17,718 nucleotides of DNA from Methylibium sp964616015 (GTDB lineage: Bacteria > Pseudomonadota > Gammaproteobacteria > Burkholderiales > Burkholderiaceae_C): NCBI GenBank assembly GCA_964616015.1, contig CAZTTC010000046.1, positions 1 through 17,718 of the forward strand. The letters run 5' to 3'. The notes beneath the pieces were generated by a model. That model had not been told where the DNA came from, did not search any database, and saw only the letters and a list, made by a program, of their open reading frames with translations. The stretch's first letter is position 1. Each line of letters opens with the position of its first letter. This document shows, in pieces, positions 17,274 through 17,718 of this stretch. Position numbers and translations under genes: made by a program.

Positions 17274-17360
17274 ACACCCCCGTTGCGGCTTCGCCGCTCC
17301 CCCTCCAGGGGGCGCCGCTGGCGGACCGGCGGAGCCGGATCCGCGGCGGCGGCTGACTTA
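17274..17360. repeat. REP-like palindromic intergenic element, possible phaZ terminator
   Basis: Right after the phaZ stop comes a run of adjacent hairpins: GCGGC-TTC-GCCGC (17285-17297), then CCCCC-TCCA-GGGGG (about 17299-17312 with flanking T/A), then further GGCGG/CCGCC-type symmetry to about 17357 around GGATCC. The opening (acccccgttgcggcttcg) matches from memory a dispersed palindromic repeat common between genes in Comamonadaceae and relatives. Its position suggests transcription termination or mRNA stabilisation for phaZ. Only one copy is in this window, so the repeat status rests on recall. Confidence 0.6.
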
Positions 17361-17407
17361 GGTCGGCTCGTGCGTCGCAGAGGGCGTCCAGCGACGTGGG
17401 TCCCGAG

Positions 17408-17718
17408 ATGACGAGCGGCGGCATCGAGCCACGGGGCGATGCGATCGATGCGATCGACGCCGCGCTGCCGCAGACGCAGTGCACGCGCTGCGGCGAGCCG
17501 GACTGCCGCCGCTACGCCGAAGCCATCGCCGCCGGCCGCGCCGGCATCGACCAGTGCCCGCCGGGCGGGGCCGAGGGCATCGCGCGACTCGCGGCGATCA
17601 CCGGCCGGCCGGTCGTGCCGCTGAACCCGGTGCACGGCGTCGAAGGGCCGCTGAAGCTCGCCGTCATCGACGAGGCCTGGTGCATCGGCTGCACGCTGTG
17701 CATCAAGGCCTGCCCGGT
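17408..17718 (+). CDS. RsxB/RnfB-like iron-sulfur ferredoxin, N-terminal part, truncated by window edge
   Basis: The 103 complete codons visible run off the right edge. Residues 25-50 form a [4Fe-4S] Fer4-type site, CTRCGEPDC with Cys25, Cys28 and Cys33, then Cys50 in QCPPGGAEG, as in the RnfB/RsxB family. A second, classic ferredoxin motif starts at Cys92 (CIGCTLCIKAC: 92, 95, 98, 102). The hydrophobic membrane anchor of canonical RnfB is absent; only about 24 residues precede the first Cys. This fits the short soluble version found in betaproteobacteria, whose role is electron transfer with an unclear partner. ATG 17408 is used; GTG 17396 is an in-frame alternative. A 9-bp tandem repeat (GATGCGATC x2, 17438-17455) encodes DAIDAI. 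The rest of the gene, including the second motif of the C-terminal cluster, lies outside the window. Confidence 0.88.
   Translation, partial: MTSGGIEPRGDAIDAIDAALPQTQCTRCGEPDCRRYAEAIAAGRAGIDQCPPGGAEGIARLAAITGRPVVPLNPVHGVEGPLKLAVIDEAWCIGCTLCIKACP

Noticed and set aside
16016..17635. Minus-strand open frame of 539 codons opposite phaZ and the ferredoxin start
   Set aside because: It spans two genes with strong family motifs on the plus strand, and its own translation is His/Val/Arg-rich shadow sequence.

Overview
The window is very GC-rich DNA with near-complete G/C third codon positions and dense coding. It looks like the chromosome of a betaproteobacterium in Burkholderiales, probably the Rubrivivax/Leptothrix/Piscinibacter/Variovorax neighbourhood. 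The evidence is an intracellular PHB depolymerase of the Cupriavidus PhaZ type, a divergent uvrB/aromatic aminotransferase pair, a short soluble RsxB-like ferredoxin, and a palindromic intergenic repeat of a kind I recall from Comamonadaceae-like genomes. This placement is inference from family resemblance, not from a search. Most of the content is ordinary chromosomal genes. I see no prophage, insertion sequence, CRISPR array, tRNA or rRNA.

Layout, left to right. (1) 1-960: the C-terminal part of a hybrid sensor kinase (ATPase plus receiver), open at the left edge. Its stop overlaps the start of a 599-aa alpha/beta hydrolase with an uncharacterised N-terminal half (957-2756). (2) 2852-4075: a monogalactosyldiacylglycerol-synthase-like glycosyltransferase, convergent with uvrB. 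The 210-bp gap between them holds a hairpin and an 8-bp tandem repeat. (3) 4286-6409 (-) uvrB and 6520-7713 (+) an aromatic/aspartate aminotransferase, diverging from a 110-bp spacer. (4) 7832-9901: a FecR/DUF6600-type lipoprotein with a long Pro/Arg-rich tail. (5) On the minus strand, an ECF sigma factor (start 11921), a secreted spondin-domain protein (start 11246) and a frame-disrupted gene remnant (about 10486 to 9931) lie in that order of transcription. (6) 12087-14314: an OmpR-type response regulator and its histidine kinase overlapping by ATGA, followed 108 bp later by a DUF3179 protein with a Tat-like signal (14423-15814). (7) 16031-17272: phaZ, with a palindrome-rich leader. (8) A REP-like palindromic element, then the 5' part of an RsxB-like ferredoxin (from 17408), cut by the right edge.

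Functional links that the sequence supports are the translational coupling of kinase to hydrolase (4-bp overlap), the coupling of response regulator to kinase (4-bp overlap), and the likely co-directional ECF sigma/spondin unit. The most unusual parts are the ECF sigma/spondin locus, which has no recognisable anti-sigma gene and is followed by a decayed gene with a 7-bp tandem repeat at one frame break; the hydrolase coupled to a hybrid kinase; and the double palindrome before phaZ. None of these can be declared a new system from sequence reading alone.
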